Shown here piece after piece: positions 32,002-41,932 of a DNA stretch of 64,000 bases. The stretch is from positions 1 through 64,000 of the forward strand of contig BQML01000031.1 in assembly GCA_022180565.1 (NCBI GenBank). Direction: 5' to 3'. The DNA is from Bacteroidia bacterium. Its GTDB lineage: Bacteria > Bacteroidota > Ignavibacteria > UBA10030. The number at the start of each line of letters is the position of its first letter. Position 1 is the first letter of the stretch. A program made the position numbers and the translations under genes. Under the pieces are notes generated by a model that worked only from the letters and a program-made list of their open reading frames with translations, was not told the DNA's origin and did not search any database.

Positions 32002-34272
32002 ATGCGCGTGAGGGCGGCGATCCTTGTGCTGTGTGCAGTGGGGCCGGTACGGTCCCAGGTTCCGGGGATTTGGAAGAACTTCACGGCCATGGAGGCCGTG
32101 CGTGTGACGGCGCGTGACGCTTCAACCGTCTGGGCAGGAACCGAGGGTGGCGTCTTTGCCGTGGACGTATCGTCGCGGGCGATCAGACAATTCACGGCCG
32201 CCGAAGGATTGAGCACGAACGACGTGAGAGCGATTGCCGTCGTGGGCGGAAACATCTGGATAGGAGCAGCGGACGGCTCGGTAGATGTGCTTGGACCAGA
32301 AGGTGTTTCGAAACGCATAACGGGTATCCGTGAAGCAGAGCGGATTCGGAAGTCTGTCCGGACGTTCTGCGGCATCGGCGATACCGTTCTGATTGGAACG
32401 GACTTCGGGATAAGCGTGTACAGGCTTTCCCGGGAACAATTTGGCGACACGTATGCATCGTTTGGATTCCCCGCCCCTGCCGGCGTGAACGATATCGAGG
32501 TGCGGAACAACGAGCTGTGGGTAGCCACCGACCACGGTATTGCGCGGGCATATCGATTTGCGGGAAATCTCGTGGATCCGGCGGCATGGCAGCTCTTCAC
32601 AAACGTGATGGGGTCATCCGGTCCGATCAGAGCCCTGGCAATCGTCCATGACACCCTTGTGGCGGCGACCCAGGCCGGAGTGGCTTACTTCAACGGCACG
32701 GGCTTCCAGGCCGTAACGAACTTGACGGGCAGGAATGTGGCGGCGCTCAGTGTGGTTGGAGGAGAACTCTATGTCGTGTGGAACGATGCCGGAGGGTTTA
32801 CTCTGGACAAGATCGACGGCGTGACCGGACCGGTTCAAACGATTGGCAATGTACCATGGGGATCGGCGACCGGCCTGGCGGGCATTGAAGGCGGGGGCAT
32901 CCCTTGGGTTGCGACGAATTTTCAGGGAATGGCCGTGAATGCCGGAGGAGGGTGGGAATATGCGGTGCCGAACGGGCCGAAGTCCAATTCCTTGACGAGC
33001 CTCGCGGTCGATGACAACGGTGTTCTGTGGTGCGCGACCGGTATCAGCGGAATGGGTCGAGGGTTCTCGCGGTATGATCCGTCGCGTCCGGAAGGAAGCC
33101 GTTGGAAAAACTTCACGGTGATCGAGAATCCCATTATGGGGTCAAACGATTATTTCAAAGTCGGTTTGGGAGGAAAAGGGTCGGTGTGGATCAGCAGTTG
33201 GGGAAGCGGACTCGTGGAAATCGCTGGTGACAGTATCCTGCGAAGGTTGGATGCGACATCGACTCCGGCGCTCTCAAGCTCCGTTGATTCGGATCCGCTC
33301 TACGTCGTCATGAACGGCGTTGCCGCCGGCGGGGACGGCAGTACGTGGCTGGTGAACTGGGGGGCCAGGAGCGGGAATTACCTGGTACGTCTGACTTCAG
33401 ACACCCTTGCGTCCTACTTCACGCATTCAATCGCGGGGCAGGGTTATTTCACGTCGTTAGCCGTTGATCAGTATGGAACGAAGTGGATGGCCGGTGCACA
33501 ACCGTTCCATCCGACGAGGATGTTCTCTCTCTATTATTTCAATGAGAATCTGTCCGTGGCCGGTACGTCGGCGACGGGCGGATGGGGCGTCATGACTGAG
33601 GCAGACGGTTTGCCCGACGGCGTCGTCTTTTCGGTTGCTGTGGACAGAACCGGCTCCGTGTGTGTGGGAACCGAACACGGATTGATGATCATTTCAGAAC
33701 CGCTTTTTCCGAAAGAGCGTTATTTTTCCTCGTTTCCTCTCAGAGAACAGGCCATCCAGGCGATTGCGGTTGATGCGATCAACAACAAGTGGGTCGGGAC
33801 CCGCGAGGGGGTGTTTCGAATGAATGCGGATGCGACCCGGATTCTTGAACAGCACACGGTTGCATCCACCGGTGGAAGGCTTCCCTCGAACGACATCCGC
33901 AGTCTTGCGATTGACCAGCGAAGGGGGATCCTCTACATCGGAACGGAGCGAGGGCTGGCAAGCCTGACTATTATGCCGGTTGAACCGAAGGGTGCTCTGG
34001 CCGAGCTTGAGATCGGACCGAATCCCTTTATCGTCCCCTCACACCCAGCCGTGGAAATCCGAAACCTGGTTGAGGAAAGCACGATAAAAATCCTGAGGGT
34101 CGACGGATCTCTGGTGACAGAATTCAGAGCTCAGGGTGGCGGGAGGGCGTCGTGGGATGGACGGGACCGGGAGGGCCGGCTCGTCTCTTCTGGGGTGTAT
34201 TTCGTCGTTGCGCACGCGCAGGATGGTGATGAGGTGACTACGGCCAAACTCGCGATCATTCGCAAGCAGTAG
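32002..34272 (+). CDS. Secreted two-propeller protein with T9SS sorting domain, PorZ-like
   Basis: 756 residues with signal peptide MRVRAAILVLCAVGPVRSQ. Two-component-regulator-propeller (Reg_prop) repeats fill about 30-330 and 330-660, visible as 'LSTNDVRAIAVVGGNIWIG', 'SLTSLAVDDNGVLWCATG' and 'LPSNDIRSLAIDQRRGILYIG'. The last 90 residues are a T9SS C-terminal domain: IGPNPFIVPSHPAVEIRNL, then STIKILRVDGSLVTEF, then SWDGRDREGRLVSSGVYF. Length, the double propeller and this CTD together match PorZ, a part of the T9SS attachment complex on the cell surface. A plain propeller cargo is the alternative. Confidence 0.8.
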   Translation: MRVRAAILVLCAVGPVRSQVPGIWKNFTAMEAVRVTARDASTVWAGTEGGVFAVDVSSRAIRQFTAAEGLSTNDVRAIAVVGGNIWIGAADGSVDVLGPEGVSKRITGIREAERIRKSVRTFCGIGDTVLIGTDFGISVYRLSREQFGDTYASFGFPAPAGVNDIEVRNNELWVATDHGIARAYRFAGNLVDPAAWQLFTNVMGSSGPIRALAIVHDTLVAATQAGVAYFNGTGFQAVTNLTGRNVAALSVVGGELYVVWNDAGGFTLDKIDGVTGPVQTIGNVPWGSATGLAGIEGGGIPWVATNFQGMAVNAGGGWEYAVPNGPKSNSLTSLAVDDNGVLWCATGISGMGRGFSRYDPSRPEGSRWKNFTVIENPIMGSNDYFKVGLGGKGSVWISSWGSGLVEIAGDSILRRLDATSTPALSSSVDSDPLYVVMNGVAAGGDGSTWLVNWGARSGNYLVRLTSDTLASYFTHSIAGQGYFTSLAVDQYGTKWMAGAQPFHPTRMFSLYYFNENLSVAGTSATGGWGVMTEADGLPDGVVFSVAVDRTGSVCVGTEHGLMIISEPLFPKERYFSSFPLREQAIQAIAVDAINNKWVGTREGVFRMNADATRILEQHTVASTGGRLPSNDIRSLAIDQRRGILYIGTERGLASLTIMPVEPKGALAELEIGPNPFIVPSHPAVEIRNLVEESTIKILRVDGSLVTEFRAQGGGRASWDGRDREGRLVSSGVYFVVAHAQDGDEVTTAKLAIIRKQ

Positions 34273-34396
34273 AACAGGCGGCTATCCGTCTCAAGAAACA
34301 GTCAGTCCCGGACTTTGCCTGCATGATGGGAGGGGCGGAGAATCCGGGAACGCAACCATGATTCCCATCAACGATCCATTTCAGGGAGGAACACCC

Positions 34397-34684
34397 TTGG
34401 AACAGCAATACAAGGATGAAATCTTCACCAAGCGGGTCCGCGCGGGAAAACGGACCTACTTCTTCGATGTGAAGTCCACGAAATCCGAGAAGGACTTTTA
34501 CATCACCATCACGGAAAGCAAGAGGATTGGTGAGGAGGAGTACGAGAAGCACAAGATTTTTCTGTATAAGGAGGATTTCCAGAAGTTTTTGGATGCGCTC
34601 GACGAGACGGTGGAGCACATTCAGAAACAACTTCTTCCAAGCGTCGCTGAACCTGCGGCACCGGCAGAGGCGGAAAAACCCTAA
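34397..34684 (+). CDS. DUF3276 (PUR-like nucleic-acid-binding) protein
   Basis: A 95-residue protein of the DUF3276/PUR-alpha type, probably a small DNA/RNA binder. The frame is open from an ATG at 34358, but a TTG at 34397 has a strong AGGGAGGA six bases upstream, so TTG is preferred. The core is VRAGKRTYFFDVKSTKSEKDF, then YITITESKR, then IFLYKEDFQKFLDALDETVEHI, with a low-complexity Pro/Ala/Glu tail. The family is common in Bacteroidota and Ignavibacteria. Confidence 0.85.
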   Translation: MEQQYKDEIFTKRVRAGKRTYFFDVKSTKSEKDFYITITESKRIGEEEYEKHKIFLYKEDFQKFLDALDETVEHIQKQLLPSVAEPAAPAEAEKP

Positions 34685-34862
34685 AACCGCTGTTGGGGTG
34701 GAGCAAGATCGGCCCGCGGATTCCTTGCCTGGGTCCGCGCGGGAGGGTCTTGGAGGGCGTTGTCTCTGCGGCGGGATTCAAGTGTTTGCAGAGGTTTGGA
34801 ATTCGTGGACCCGTTTTCCGGGATTTCGGCTATCGTTTCAATCCCCGGGGTTTCCGCCATCC

Positions 34863-34891
34863 TTGACTATCCCGCCACTTATCGCTATATT
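34863..34891 (+). promoter_or_regulatory. Promoter of the fatty-acid operon
   Basis: TTGACT (34863-34868), 17 bases, TATATT (34886-34891), about 84 bases before the DUF177 start. Same form as upstream of 28041 and 29855. Confidence 0.7.
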
Positions 34892-34974
34892 TTGAGCGCT
34901 TTTTCTCGAAAAACGCCCCCATTTCTGTGACCCCGGGGGTATTCCGAAGGATCCTCGGGAAGGGGTGATGCCTT

Positions 34975-35484
34975 GTGAGCAGTCTGAGAATCAATATTTC
35001 GCGGTTGTCCGAGGGCCATCACCATTACTCCCTTTCCGCAGAGGCCTCTGAAATCGGGCTCGACGAGCGGTTCGAGAGGATCGTTGCCGTCGAGGCCGAC
35101 GTTGAGAAGACCAGCCGGCAGATGTTCCTGCAGGCCGAAGCACGAACATCGGGCACGTTTGTTTGTGACCGCTGTTTGGACCAGTTTCGCATGGAGGTTG
35201 CATCCCGCCATGCCGTTGTCTATCTCCAGGGCCCGGGGTCGCCCGAGGACATGCAGGAGTTTGAGGAGGTCCAAGTTCTCTCCCCGGACACCAACATCAT
35301 CGATCTCGGGGAGGATGTGAGGCAGTTTCTGATCCTGTCTCTTCCTCTGAAGATCCTCTGCAGGGAAGATTGTGCCGGGTTGTGCCCGGTGTGCGGGGTC
35401 AACCGCAACAGAAGTTCATGCTCTTGCACGGCAGAGGAGGGGGACCCGCGATGGGCAGAGCTGAAGCGGCTCCTGGGAAATTAG
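34975..35484 (+). CDS. yceD: DUF177 / YceD-family protein
   Basis: A 169-residue protein of the DUF177 family, usually next to rpmF and linked to 23S rRNA/ribosome assembly. It starts with GTG (34975). It contains a CDRCLDQF motif near 60 and a C-terminal CREDCAGLCPVCGVNRNRSSCSC cluster near 122-143, giving cysteines that could bind zinc. It opens the operon 34975-44823. The function is not well established for the family, so only the family name is certain. Confidence 0.88.
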   Translation: MSSLRINISRLSEGHHHYSLSAEASEIGLDERFERIVAVEADVEKTSRQMFLQAEARTSGTFVCDRCLDQFRMEVASRHAVVYLQGPGSPEDMQEFEEVQVLSPDTNIIDLGEDVRQFLILSLPLKILCREDCAGLCPVCGVNRNRSSCSCTAEEGDPRWAELKRLLGN

Positions 35485-35554
35485 GAATATTATTGATGAT
35501 CACGCCGCTCCCGGGCTCCGGGAGTGGTTTCCATGGTATGAGAAAGGGTGCGAC

Positions 35555-35737
35555 ATGCCGAATCCGAAACGACGCCATTCCAAATCTCGAAGCCGCAAGC
35601 GCAGGACGCATTATAAGGCAACTGCTCTGAACACCGTCGAATGCCCGAATTGTCACGAACAAAGGCTTTCCCACCGGGCATGTCCCAATTGCGGGTACTA
35701 TAACGGCCGATCGATCATCGTTCCCCGCGAATCCTAG
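35555..35737 (+). CDS. rpmF: 50S ribosomal protein L32
   Basis: A 60-residue ribosomal protein. It starts MPNPKRRHSKSRSRKRRTHYK and has two CxxC pairs (CPNCHE and CPNCGYY) that would hold a zinc ion, the C+ form. Its place between DUF177 and plsX is the standard one in many phyla. Confidence 0.97.
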   Translation: MPNPKRRHSKSRSRKRRTHYKATALNTVECPNCHEQRLSHRACPNCGYYNGRSIIVPRES

Positions 35738-35750
35738 TTCATTCTCTTCA

Positions 35751-36797
35751 ATGGGATCGCCGTCGTTAAAGATCGTGGTTGACGCCATGGGCGGGGATTT
35801 TGCCCCTCTCAACGAAGTGGCCGGTTCCCTGGAAGCCCTTCGGGATCGCAAGGCGATCGAGGTGATCCTCGTGGGCCGCGAAGAACAAATCAGACCTGAG
35901 CTGGCGAAGCACAATACCCGTGGCCTTTCGGTATCGGTTGTGCATGCTCCGGAAGTGATCACGATGGAGGATTCGCCGACCGCCGCTCTGAAACAGAAAA
36001 AGAATTCGTCCCTCGGCGTCGGAATGAATCTCCATAAGGACAAGAAGGCGGATGCCTTTGTGAGCGCAGGCAACACCGGTGCCGTCCTTTCAGCGTCGAC
36101 GCTCATTCTGGGTCGGATCAAGGGCGTGAGCAGGCCGACCATTGGGGCCTTTTTCCCGTCGGAGGAAGGCGTCTGTCTGCTGCTTGATGCCGGAACCAAT
36201 GTGGATTGTCGCCCTCAACACCTCTACGAGTTTGCGGTGATGGGGAGCATCTACGCAAACAGGATCTTCAAATACGAGAATCCTCCCGTTGGTCTGCTGA
36301 ACATCGGCGAAGAGGAATCGAAAGGCAACGAGGTCGTTCGGGAAGCCTATCAGCTTCTCAAGAACAGTCCGCTGAACTTTGTGGGAAATGTGGAGGGGAG
36401 GGATATTTTGCGCGGGAAGGTTCGTGTGGTAGTGTGCGATGGGTTTGTGGGAAATGCCATTCTGAAGTTCGGCGAGAGTGTGCCGTCGTTTCTCAAGGCA
36501 AAACTGCTTGCCTATGCGGGAAAGAGCGCCGTGCGCAGGGCGATGTTGGGTCTTGTGCGGGGAGCGTTGCGGAGCGTGTTCAAGGAGATGGATTATGAAG
36601 AATACGGCGGCGTTCCGGTGCTCGGGGTCAACGGGGTGTCAATTATCGGTCACGGCAAATCGACGCCGAAAGCAATCAAGAACATGATTCTCAAGGCCGT
36701 GGAGGTAGCCGAAGCCAACGTGAACCAACACATTCAGGATATGCTGGCAGGAGTCGTCGTTCGACCGGCGGATGCCGTCATTCCTGCCCATGAGTAA
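35751..36797 (+). CDS. plsX: Phosphate acyltransferase
   Basis: A 348-residue enzyme converting acyl-ACP to acyl-phosphate, the first step of phospholipid synthesis. It starts MGSPSLKIVVDAMGGDFAPL. Other family motifs are FVSAGNTGAVLSASTLILGR near 100, LLNIGEEESKGNE near 178, GFVGNAILKFGE near 224 and GHGKSTPKAIKNMI near 298. It lies 13 bases after rpmF and 6 bases before fabH, in the usual operon order. Likely peripheral at the inner membrane. Confidence 0.97.
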   Translation: MGSPSLKIVVDAMGGDFAPLNEVAGSLEALRDRKAIEVILVGREEQIRPELAKHNTRGLSVSVVHAPEVITMEDSPTAALKQKKNSSLGVGMNLHKDKKADAFVSAGNTGAVLSASTLILGRIKGVSRPTIGAFFPSEEGVCLLLDAGTNVDCRPQHLYEFAVMGSIYANRIFKYENPPVGLLNIGEEESKGNEVVREAYQLLKNSPLNFVGNVEGRDILRGKVRVVVCDGFVGNAILKFGESVPSFLKAKLLAYAGKSAVRRAMLGLVRGALRSVFKEMDYEEYGGVPVLGVNGVSIIGHGKSTPKAIKNMILKAVEVAEANVNQHIQDMLAGVVVRPADAVIPAHE

Positions 36798-36803
36798 AGA
36801 ACC

Positions 36804-37814
36804 ATGAACAAACGCCGCGCGACGATCACTGCTGTAGGACATTACGTGCCCGACAAGGTTCTCTCGAACTTTGACCTGGAGAAGATGGTTGATACGAGCG
36901 ATGAGTGGATTCGCACACGTACCGGCATTGTTGAGCGGCGGATTCTCGAAAAGGGCGCCACATCGGATTTGGCCGTCGCCGCGTTTGAAAACCTCAGGGC
37001 GAACAGCGGCGTTGATCCTGCGGATATCGAGGTCATCATCGTGGCAACGGTCACGCCGGACATGTTCTTCCCGGCAACAGGGTGTCTGGTCCAGCAACGG
37101 ATCGGCGCGAAGAAAGCATGGGCATTCGATGTCTCTGCCGCATGTTCGGGATTTCTCTACTCGATCGTTTTGGGATCGCAGTTCATTGAGAGCGGCGCCT
37201 ATCGGAAGGTTCTGGTCATCGGAGCGGACAAGATGAGCAGTATCGTGGATTACACAGACCGGAACAATTGCATTTTGTTCGGCGACGCGGGCGCGGCCGT
37301 GCTTCTCGAGCCGAGCGAAGACTCCGAGTACGGGCTGATGGATCACCGGTTATACACCGACGGGTCGGGTGGGGATTACCTCTGCATGTTGGGCGGAGGG
37401 AGCCTCAATCCGCCAACGCACGAGACGGTGGACAAGAAGATGCATTATCTCTATCAAGACGGCAAGGCTGTGTTTAAGGTGGCGGTGATCGGCATGGCCG
37501 AGGTCGCGGCGGAGATCATGAGCCGAAACAATCTGCGGAGCGAAGATGTTGCCTGGCTGGTGCCCCATCAGGCCAACATGCGCATCATTGATGCGACTGC
37601 GGAACGGATGGGTCTTGACCGATCAAAGGTCATGATCAACATTGACAAGTTTGGCAACACGACGGCGGCAACGATCCCCCTGTGTCTTTCCGAATGGTGG
37701 CAGTGCGGCAAGTTGAAGCGCGGACAGAACATTGTTCTGGCGAGCTTTGGGGCGGGATACACCTGGGGTGCGGTTCTCATGAAGTGGTCATTGGAGAATC
37801 CGAAGAAACCGTGA
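36804..37814 (+). CDS. fabH: Beta-ketoacyl-ACP synthase III
   Basis: A 336-residue condensing enzyme that starts fatty-acid synthesis from acetyl- or branched-acyl-CoA and malonyl-ACP. The catalytic triad is C114 in DVSAACSGFLYS, H254 in LVPHQANMRI and N in NIDKFGNTTAATIP. Length is slightly above the usual 317-330. The last bases overlap the start of fabD (TGATG), so translation is coupled. Confidence 0.97.
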   Translation: MNKRRATITAVGHYVPDKVLSNFDLEKMVDTSDEWIRTRTGIVERRILEKGATSDLAVAAFENLRANSGVDPADIEVIIVATVTPDMFFPATGCLVQQRIGAKKAWAFDVSAACSGFLYSIVLGSQFIESGAYRKVLVIGADKMSSIVDYTDRNNCILFGDAGAAVLLEPSEDSEYGLMDHRLYTDGSGGDYLCMLGGGSLNPPTHETVDKKMHYLYQDGKAVFKVAVIGMAEVAAEIMSRNNLRSEDVAWLVPHQANMRIIDATAERMGLDRSKVMINIDKFGNTTAATIPLCLSEWWQCGKLKRGQNIVLASFGAGYTWGAVLMKWSLENPKKP

Positions 37815-38755
37815 TGACGACAACAACGGCATATCTCTTCCCGGGCCAGGGATCTCAGTATGTCGGGATGGGAAAGGACCTGTACGAGCAGAACGAGGAA
37901 GCCCGCGCGCTGTTTCAGAAGGCGGATGAAATTCTGGGATTTTCGTTGAGCGGGATCTGTTTCGAGGGGCCCGAAGAGGAACTGAGACAGACCAGGAACA
38001 CCCAGCCCGCGATTTTCCTGCACAGCATGGTATTAATTGCCCTGATGGAGAAGAACGAGGGTGAAGTGCCTGAAGGCCGGGCAGGGATGGCGGCCGGCCA
38101 CTCGTTGGGTGAGTACTCCGCGCTGGTCTATGCCGGGGCGCTGAGTTTCGAAGACGGCCTTCGTCTCGTGCGCCTGCGCGGCGAGCTGATGCAAAAAGCG
38201 GGCGTCGAGAATCCCGGGACGATGGCGGCCGTGGTGGGGTTGGATCCGGCCGTCGTGGAAGAAGTATGCCGCGAAGCGTCTGCCGACGGCATCGTCCAGC
38301 CCGCGAACCTCAATTCGCCCGGTCAGATCGTGATCTCCGGCAGTGTCGCGGGAGTACGCAAGGGAATGGAACTTGCCAAGCAACGCGGCGCAAAGCTCAC
38401 GAAGGAGCTTCAAGTGAGCGGGGCTTTTCATTCGCCGCTGATGGCCTCCGCAGGTGACGGGCTGAAGTTGGCTCTGGAGAAAACCGCAATTCGCGATGCC
38501 GAAATCCCCGTCTATTCAAACGTCACCGCCCGCCCTGTCCGCAAGGCAGATGATATCCGGTCGTTGCTCTACCGGCAATTAACCAGCGCGGTGCGGTGGG
38601 AAGAAAGCGTCAAAAACATGATTGCCGACGGGGCGGTCCAGTTCATTGAGGTGGGACCGGGAAAGGTTCTCCAGGGTCTGACAAAACGCATCGACGCGAC
38701 TGTTCAGGTGAAGGGGATTGAAAAAATGACCGATCTGGTGACGGCCGGATCATGA
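37814..38755 (+). CDS. fabD: Malonyl-CoA:ACP transacylase
   Basis: A 313-residue transferase loading malonyl onto ACP. The start ATG (37814) overlaps the fabH stop; an ATG at 37682 lies within fabH. Motifs: FPGQGSQYVGMGKDL at the N-terminus, GHSLGEYSA with nucleophile S97, and the catalytic histidine near 205 in VSGAFHSPLMA. The Gln of GQGSQ and an Arg near 122 (LRLVRLRGELM) complete the active site. Overlaps fabG by four bases. Confidence 0.96.
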   Translation: MTTTTAYLFPGQGSQYVGMGKDLYEQNEEARALFQKADEILGFSLSGICFEGPEEELRQTRNTQPAIFLHSMVLIALMEKNEGEVPEGRAGMAAGHSLGEYSALVYAGALSFEDGLRLVRLRGELMQKAGVENPGTMAAVVGLDPAVVEEVCREASADGIVQPANLNSPGQIVISGSVAGVRKGMELAKQRGAKLTKELQVSGAFHSPLMASAGDGLKLALEKTAIRDAEIPVYSNVTARPVRKADDIRSLLYRQLTSAVRWEESVKNMIADGAVQFIEVGPGKVLQGLTKRIDATVQVKGIEKMTDLVTAGS

Positions 38756-39498
38756 ACGTCCTCGAAAACAAGACTGCTCTCGTTACCGGCGGATCACGCG
38801 GAATCGGAAGGGCCATTGCCCTGGCGCTTGCCGCCGCCGGCGCCGATGTTGCCTTCACGTATAAAAGCGCCTCATCAGCCGCTCAGGAAACCGAGAAGGG
38901 CATCACCGCGGCAGGCCGTAGGACTCAGAGTTATCAGTCAGACGCGAGCAGTTTTGGGGATGCGTCGAATGTGGTCGAATCCGTGGTCCGGGAATTCGGG
39001 AGGGTCGATATTCTGGTGAACAACGCCGGCATCACCCGGGATACACTCCTGATGCGCATGAGCGAGCAGGATTGGGATGAAGTGATCGACACAAACCTGA
39101 AGAGCGCCTTCAATTTTTCCAAAGCGGCCTGCAGGCCGATGATGAGCCAGCGCGAAGGGGTCATCGTCAACATTAGCTCGATTGCAGGCGTGATCGGAAA
39201 TCCCGGCCAGACCAACTACGCGGCCGCCAAGGCCGGTATGATCGGCATGACGAAGACCCTTGCAAAGGAGCTTGCGTCGCGGAATATCAGGGTCAACGCG
39301 GTTGCGCCCGGATTCATTGAAACGGATATGACCGGAAAACTCACGCAGCAGCAGAAAGATGCCCTGCTCGGACTCGTTCCCCTGAAGCGCATGGGGACCC
39401 CGGACGATATCGCCCATGTTGTGGTATTCCTGTCGTCCCCCGCGGCGGCCTACATCACAGGCCAGGTGCTGTGTGTGGACGGCGGATTGGTCATGTAA
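38752..39498 (+). CDS. fabG: 3-oxoacyl-ACP reductase
   Basis: A 248-residue short-chain dehydrogenase (NADPH) reducing beta-ketoacyl-ACP. The dinucleotide motif [10 protein letters not shown] is at 12-21, the NNAG motif at 90-93, and the catalytic Ser-Tyr-Lys are S143, Y156 and K160 in [20 protein letters not shown]. Length is standard (244-248). The start overlaps the fabD stop (ATGA). Confidence 0.97.
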   Translation: MNVLENKTALVTGGSRGIGRAIALALAAAGADVAFTYKSASSAAQETEKGITAAGRRTQSYQSDASSFGDASNVVESVVREFGRVDILVNNAGITRDTLLMRMSEQDWDEVIDTNLKSAFNFSKAACRPMMSQREGVIVNISSIAGVIGNPGQTNYAAAKAGMIGMTKTLAKELASRNIRVNAVAPGFIETDMTGKLTQQQKDALLGLVPLKRMGTPDDIAHVVVFLSSPAAAYITGQVLCVDGGLVM

Positions 39499-39536
39499 AC
39501 GTCTTTCATTCATCACATTCCAGTAAGGAGCCTGTC

Positions 39537-39773
39537 ATGGCAGACATCGACGCGAAAGTTAAGGAAATCATCATCTCCAAATTGGGGGTGGATGAGGGTC
39601 AGATCACTCCGGAAGCATCCTTCACGAACGACCTCGGTGCGGATTCCCTCGATACCGTGGAACTGGTGATGGAATTCGAGAAGGCCTTTAACATCCAGAT
39701 CCCTGACGAGGATGCGGAAAAGATCGCGACCGTTGGCGATGCGATCAAGTATTTAAAGTCCAAGTCTTCTTAA
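39537..39773 (+). CDS. acpP: Acyl carrier protein
   Basis: A 78-residue acidic carrier. It starts [20 protein letters not shown] with TAAGGAG six bases upstream; an ATG at 39471 overlaps fabG and is rejected. The phosphopantetheine serine is S37 in [12 protein letters not shown]. It sits between fabG and fabF in the conserved order. Confidence 0.98.
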   Translation: MADIDAKVKEIIISKLGVDEGQITPEASFTNDLGADSLDTVELVMEFEKAFNIQIPDEDAEKIATVGDAIKYLKSKSS

Positions 39774-39796
39774 AGGACCGACACAGGAACGAGAAC

Positions 39797-41056
39797 ATGC
39801 CCTTTCACGGTGAACGGCGGCGCGTGGTGGTGACCGGCATGGGTGCCGTCACACCTCTCGGATTGACGAAGGACGAATTCTGGTCGAATCTGTTGGCCGG
39901 CATAAGCGGTGCCGGACCCATCACCCAATTTGACGCGAGCGACTATGATACCAAATTCGCGTGCGAGGTGAAGGGATTCGACCCGCTTGCCTTCATGGAT
40001 CGCAAGCTCGCCCAGAGGTGCGACCGGTTCACCCAATTTGCGATCGTGGCGGCAGACATGGCCCTCAAAGATGCCGGTTTGGATCTGGAGAAGGTGGATC
40101 GTCACAGGGGCGGTGTGATCGTGGGCTCCGGTATCGGCGGGATGTGGACGTACCACAAACAGCAGGAGACGATCTGGGAGACCAAGGGGCCGCACAGAAT
40201 CAGCCCGTTTTTCATTCCGATGATGATTTCGGACATTGCCCCGGGGCGAATCTCCATGCGTCATGGTCTCAAAGGCCCGAATTACGCAACCACCTCGGCC
40301 TGCGCGACCTCGTCCCATGCCATCGGTGACGCCGCCATTCTCATTCAGCGAGGCGACGCAGACTTCATGCTGACCGGCGGCGCTGAAGCGGCCATCTGTC
40401 CCATGGGCATCGGCGGCTTCAACGCGATGAAGGCAATGTCCACGCGGAATGATGCTCCCGGGAAAGCCAGCCGGCCGTTCGACAAGGACCGGGACGGGTT
40501 TGTCATGGGGGAAGGCGCGGCGATTCTCGTTCTCGAGGAACTCGGGCATGCCCTCAAACGTCATGCCCGGATCTACGCGGAGCTTGGGGGGATAGGATTC
40601 ACCGCTGATGCCCACCACATCACGGAGCCGGCGCCGGGTGGCGAGGGCGCTGTTCGCGCAATGCGCCTGGCCGTCGCAGACGCGGGAATCCCGGTCGATG
40701 AGGTTGCCTATATCAACACGCATGGCACATCGACCCCCGTCGGAGACAAAGCAGAGACCGCGGCCATCAAAACCGTTTTCGGAGAACACGCGAAGAAACT
40801 GGCGGTCAATTCAACAAAGTCCATGATCGGCCACCTCCTCGGCGCTGCAGGGGCCGTGGAGGCGGTCGCCACCGTGATGTCGGTGTACGAAGACAAAGTG
40901 CATCCGACCATCAATTACGAAACACCCGACCCTGAATGCGATCTGGATTACATTCCCAACAAGGCTCAAGTCCGGGAAGTCCCTGCGGCAATCAGCAATA
41001 CGTTCGGATTCGGCGGGCATAACGCATCGATCCTCTTCAGGAAGTTCCGTCCCTGA
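39797..41056 (+). CDS. fabF: Beta-ketoacyl-ACP synthase II
   Basis: A 419-residue elongation condensing enzyme. The nucleophile is C169 in TTSACATSSHAIGDA. The two histidines are in NTHGTSTPVGDKAET (near 313) and STKSMIGHLLGAAGAVEA (near 349). The C-terminal signature SNTFGFGGHNASILF is complete. Standard length (410-420). It ends 28 bases before the RNase III start. Confidence 0.97.
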   Translation: MPFHGERRRVVVTGMGAVTPLGLTKDEFWSNLLAGISGAGPITQFDASDYDTKFACEVKGFDPLAFMDRKLAQRCDRFTQFAIVAADMALKDAGLDLEKVDRHRGGVIVGSGIGGMWTYHKQQETIWETKGPHRISPFFIPMMISDIAPGRISMRHGLKGPNYATTSACATSSHAIGDAAILIQRGDADFMLTGGAEAAICPMGIGGFNAMKAMSTRNDAPGKASRPFDKDRDGFVMGEGAAILVLEELGHALKRHARIYAELGGIGFTADAHHITEPAPGGEGAVRAMRLAVADAGIPVDEVAYINTHGTSTPVGDKAETAAIKTVFGEHAKKLAVNSTKSMIGHLLGAAGAVEAVATVMSVYEDKVHPTINYETPDPECDLDYIPNKAQVREVPAAISNTFGFGGHNASILFRKFRP

Positions 41057-41083
41057 CGGCTTTCTGAAGGAGGCGGGAAAAAT

Positions 41084-41932
41084 GTGCGAAACGTTGTAAA
41101 AGCCGTTCTCGGCTTGTTTGTCCCCAGAATGTCGGTGCCCCTTCCCTCGAAAACCTCGAAGGCGATCGACAAGCGGGGAAAACGGAAAAACGGCGCTGCC
41201 GGTTTCGAAGACCTTCCGCAACCGATCCGAGAACAACTTGATTTCCAAAGGTTCCAGAAAACAATCGGGTATACAGCCCGCAACCCGCGCCTGTTTGTCG
41301 AAGCTCTTCTCCACCGATCGTATCTCCCTCAACTCCACGAACGCTGGAACTCCAACGAGCGGCTGGAGTTCCTTGGCGACGCCGTTCTGAACTTTCTGGT
41401 CGCAGAACACCTTCATTCCGCGAATCCGGATATGGAGGAGGGTGATTTGACCAAACTGCGTTCGCGGCTCGTGAACCGGAAGGTCCTCGCTCAGGCCTCT
41501 CGGGATCTTCATCTGGCAGATTTTTTGCTTCTGAGCGCCAGCGCGGCGCAATCGCTCGATCACGGATCGGAATCCATTCTCTCGGACGCGTTTGAGGCCA
41601 TCGTTGGAGCCCTCTATCTTGACGGCGGGATCGAGGGAGCGCGCGCATTCGTCGAGCGGACTTTGCTTAGATCGCGGACGCTCAAGGAAGCTCTCACCGA
41701 TGATAATTACAAGAGCGCTCTCCTCGAGTACGCCCAGGCAGAAGGGCTCGGCATTCCGCGCTATGGAATTCTCCGTGAAGAAGGGCCGGATCACGACCGT
41801 CGCTTCACGATCGAGGTTTTCGTCGGGCAGGAACGCTGCGGAGTGGGGATCGGCAAGAGCAAGAAAGAGGCAGAGCAAGCAGCGGCCGCCCGGGCGCTGG
41901 AACACTTCCAAACAAAGATGACCAAATCATGA
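41084..41932 (+). CDS. rnc: Ribonuclease III
   Basis: A 282-residue double-strand-specific endonuclease for rRNA and mRNA processing. It starts with GTG (41084), with AAGGAGG eleven bases upstream. A basic N-terminal extension (about 50 residues, [15 protein letters not shown]) precedes the catalytic domain. Signature: [20 protein letters not shown] near 87, with metal-binding E/D, and [16 protein letters not shown] near 166. A double-stranded RNA-binding domain follows from 210 ([13 protein letters not shown] to [17 protein letters not shown]). It overlaps gcvP by four bases. Confidence 0.95.
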   Translation: MRNVVKAVLGLFVPRMSVPLPSKTSKAIDKRGKRKNGAAGFEDLPQPIREQLDFQRFQKTIGYTARNPRLFVEALLHRSYLPQLHERWNSNERLEFLGDAVLNFLVAEHLHSANPDMEEGDLTKLRSRLVNRKVLAQASRDLHLADFLLLSASAAQSLDHGSESILSDAFEAIVGALYLDGGIEGARAFVERTLLRSRTLKEALTDDNYKSALLEYAQAEGLGIPRYGILREEGPDHDRRFTIEVFVGQERCGVGIGKSKKEAEQAAAARALEHFQTKMTKS

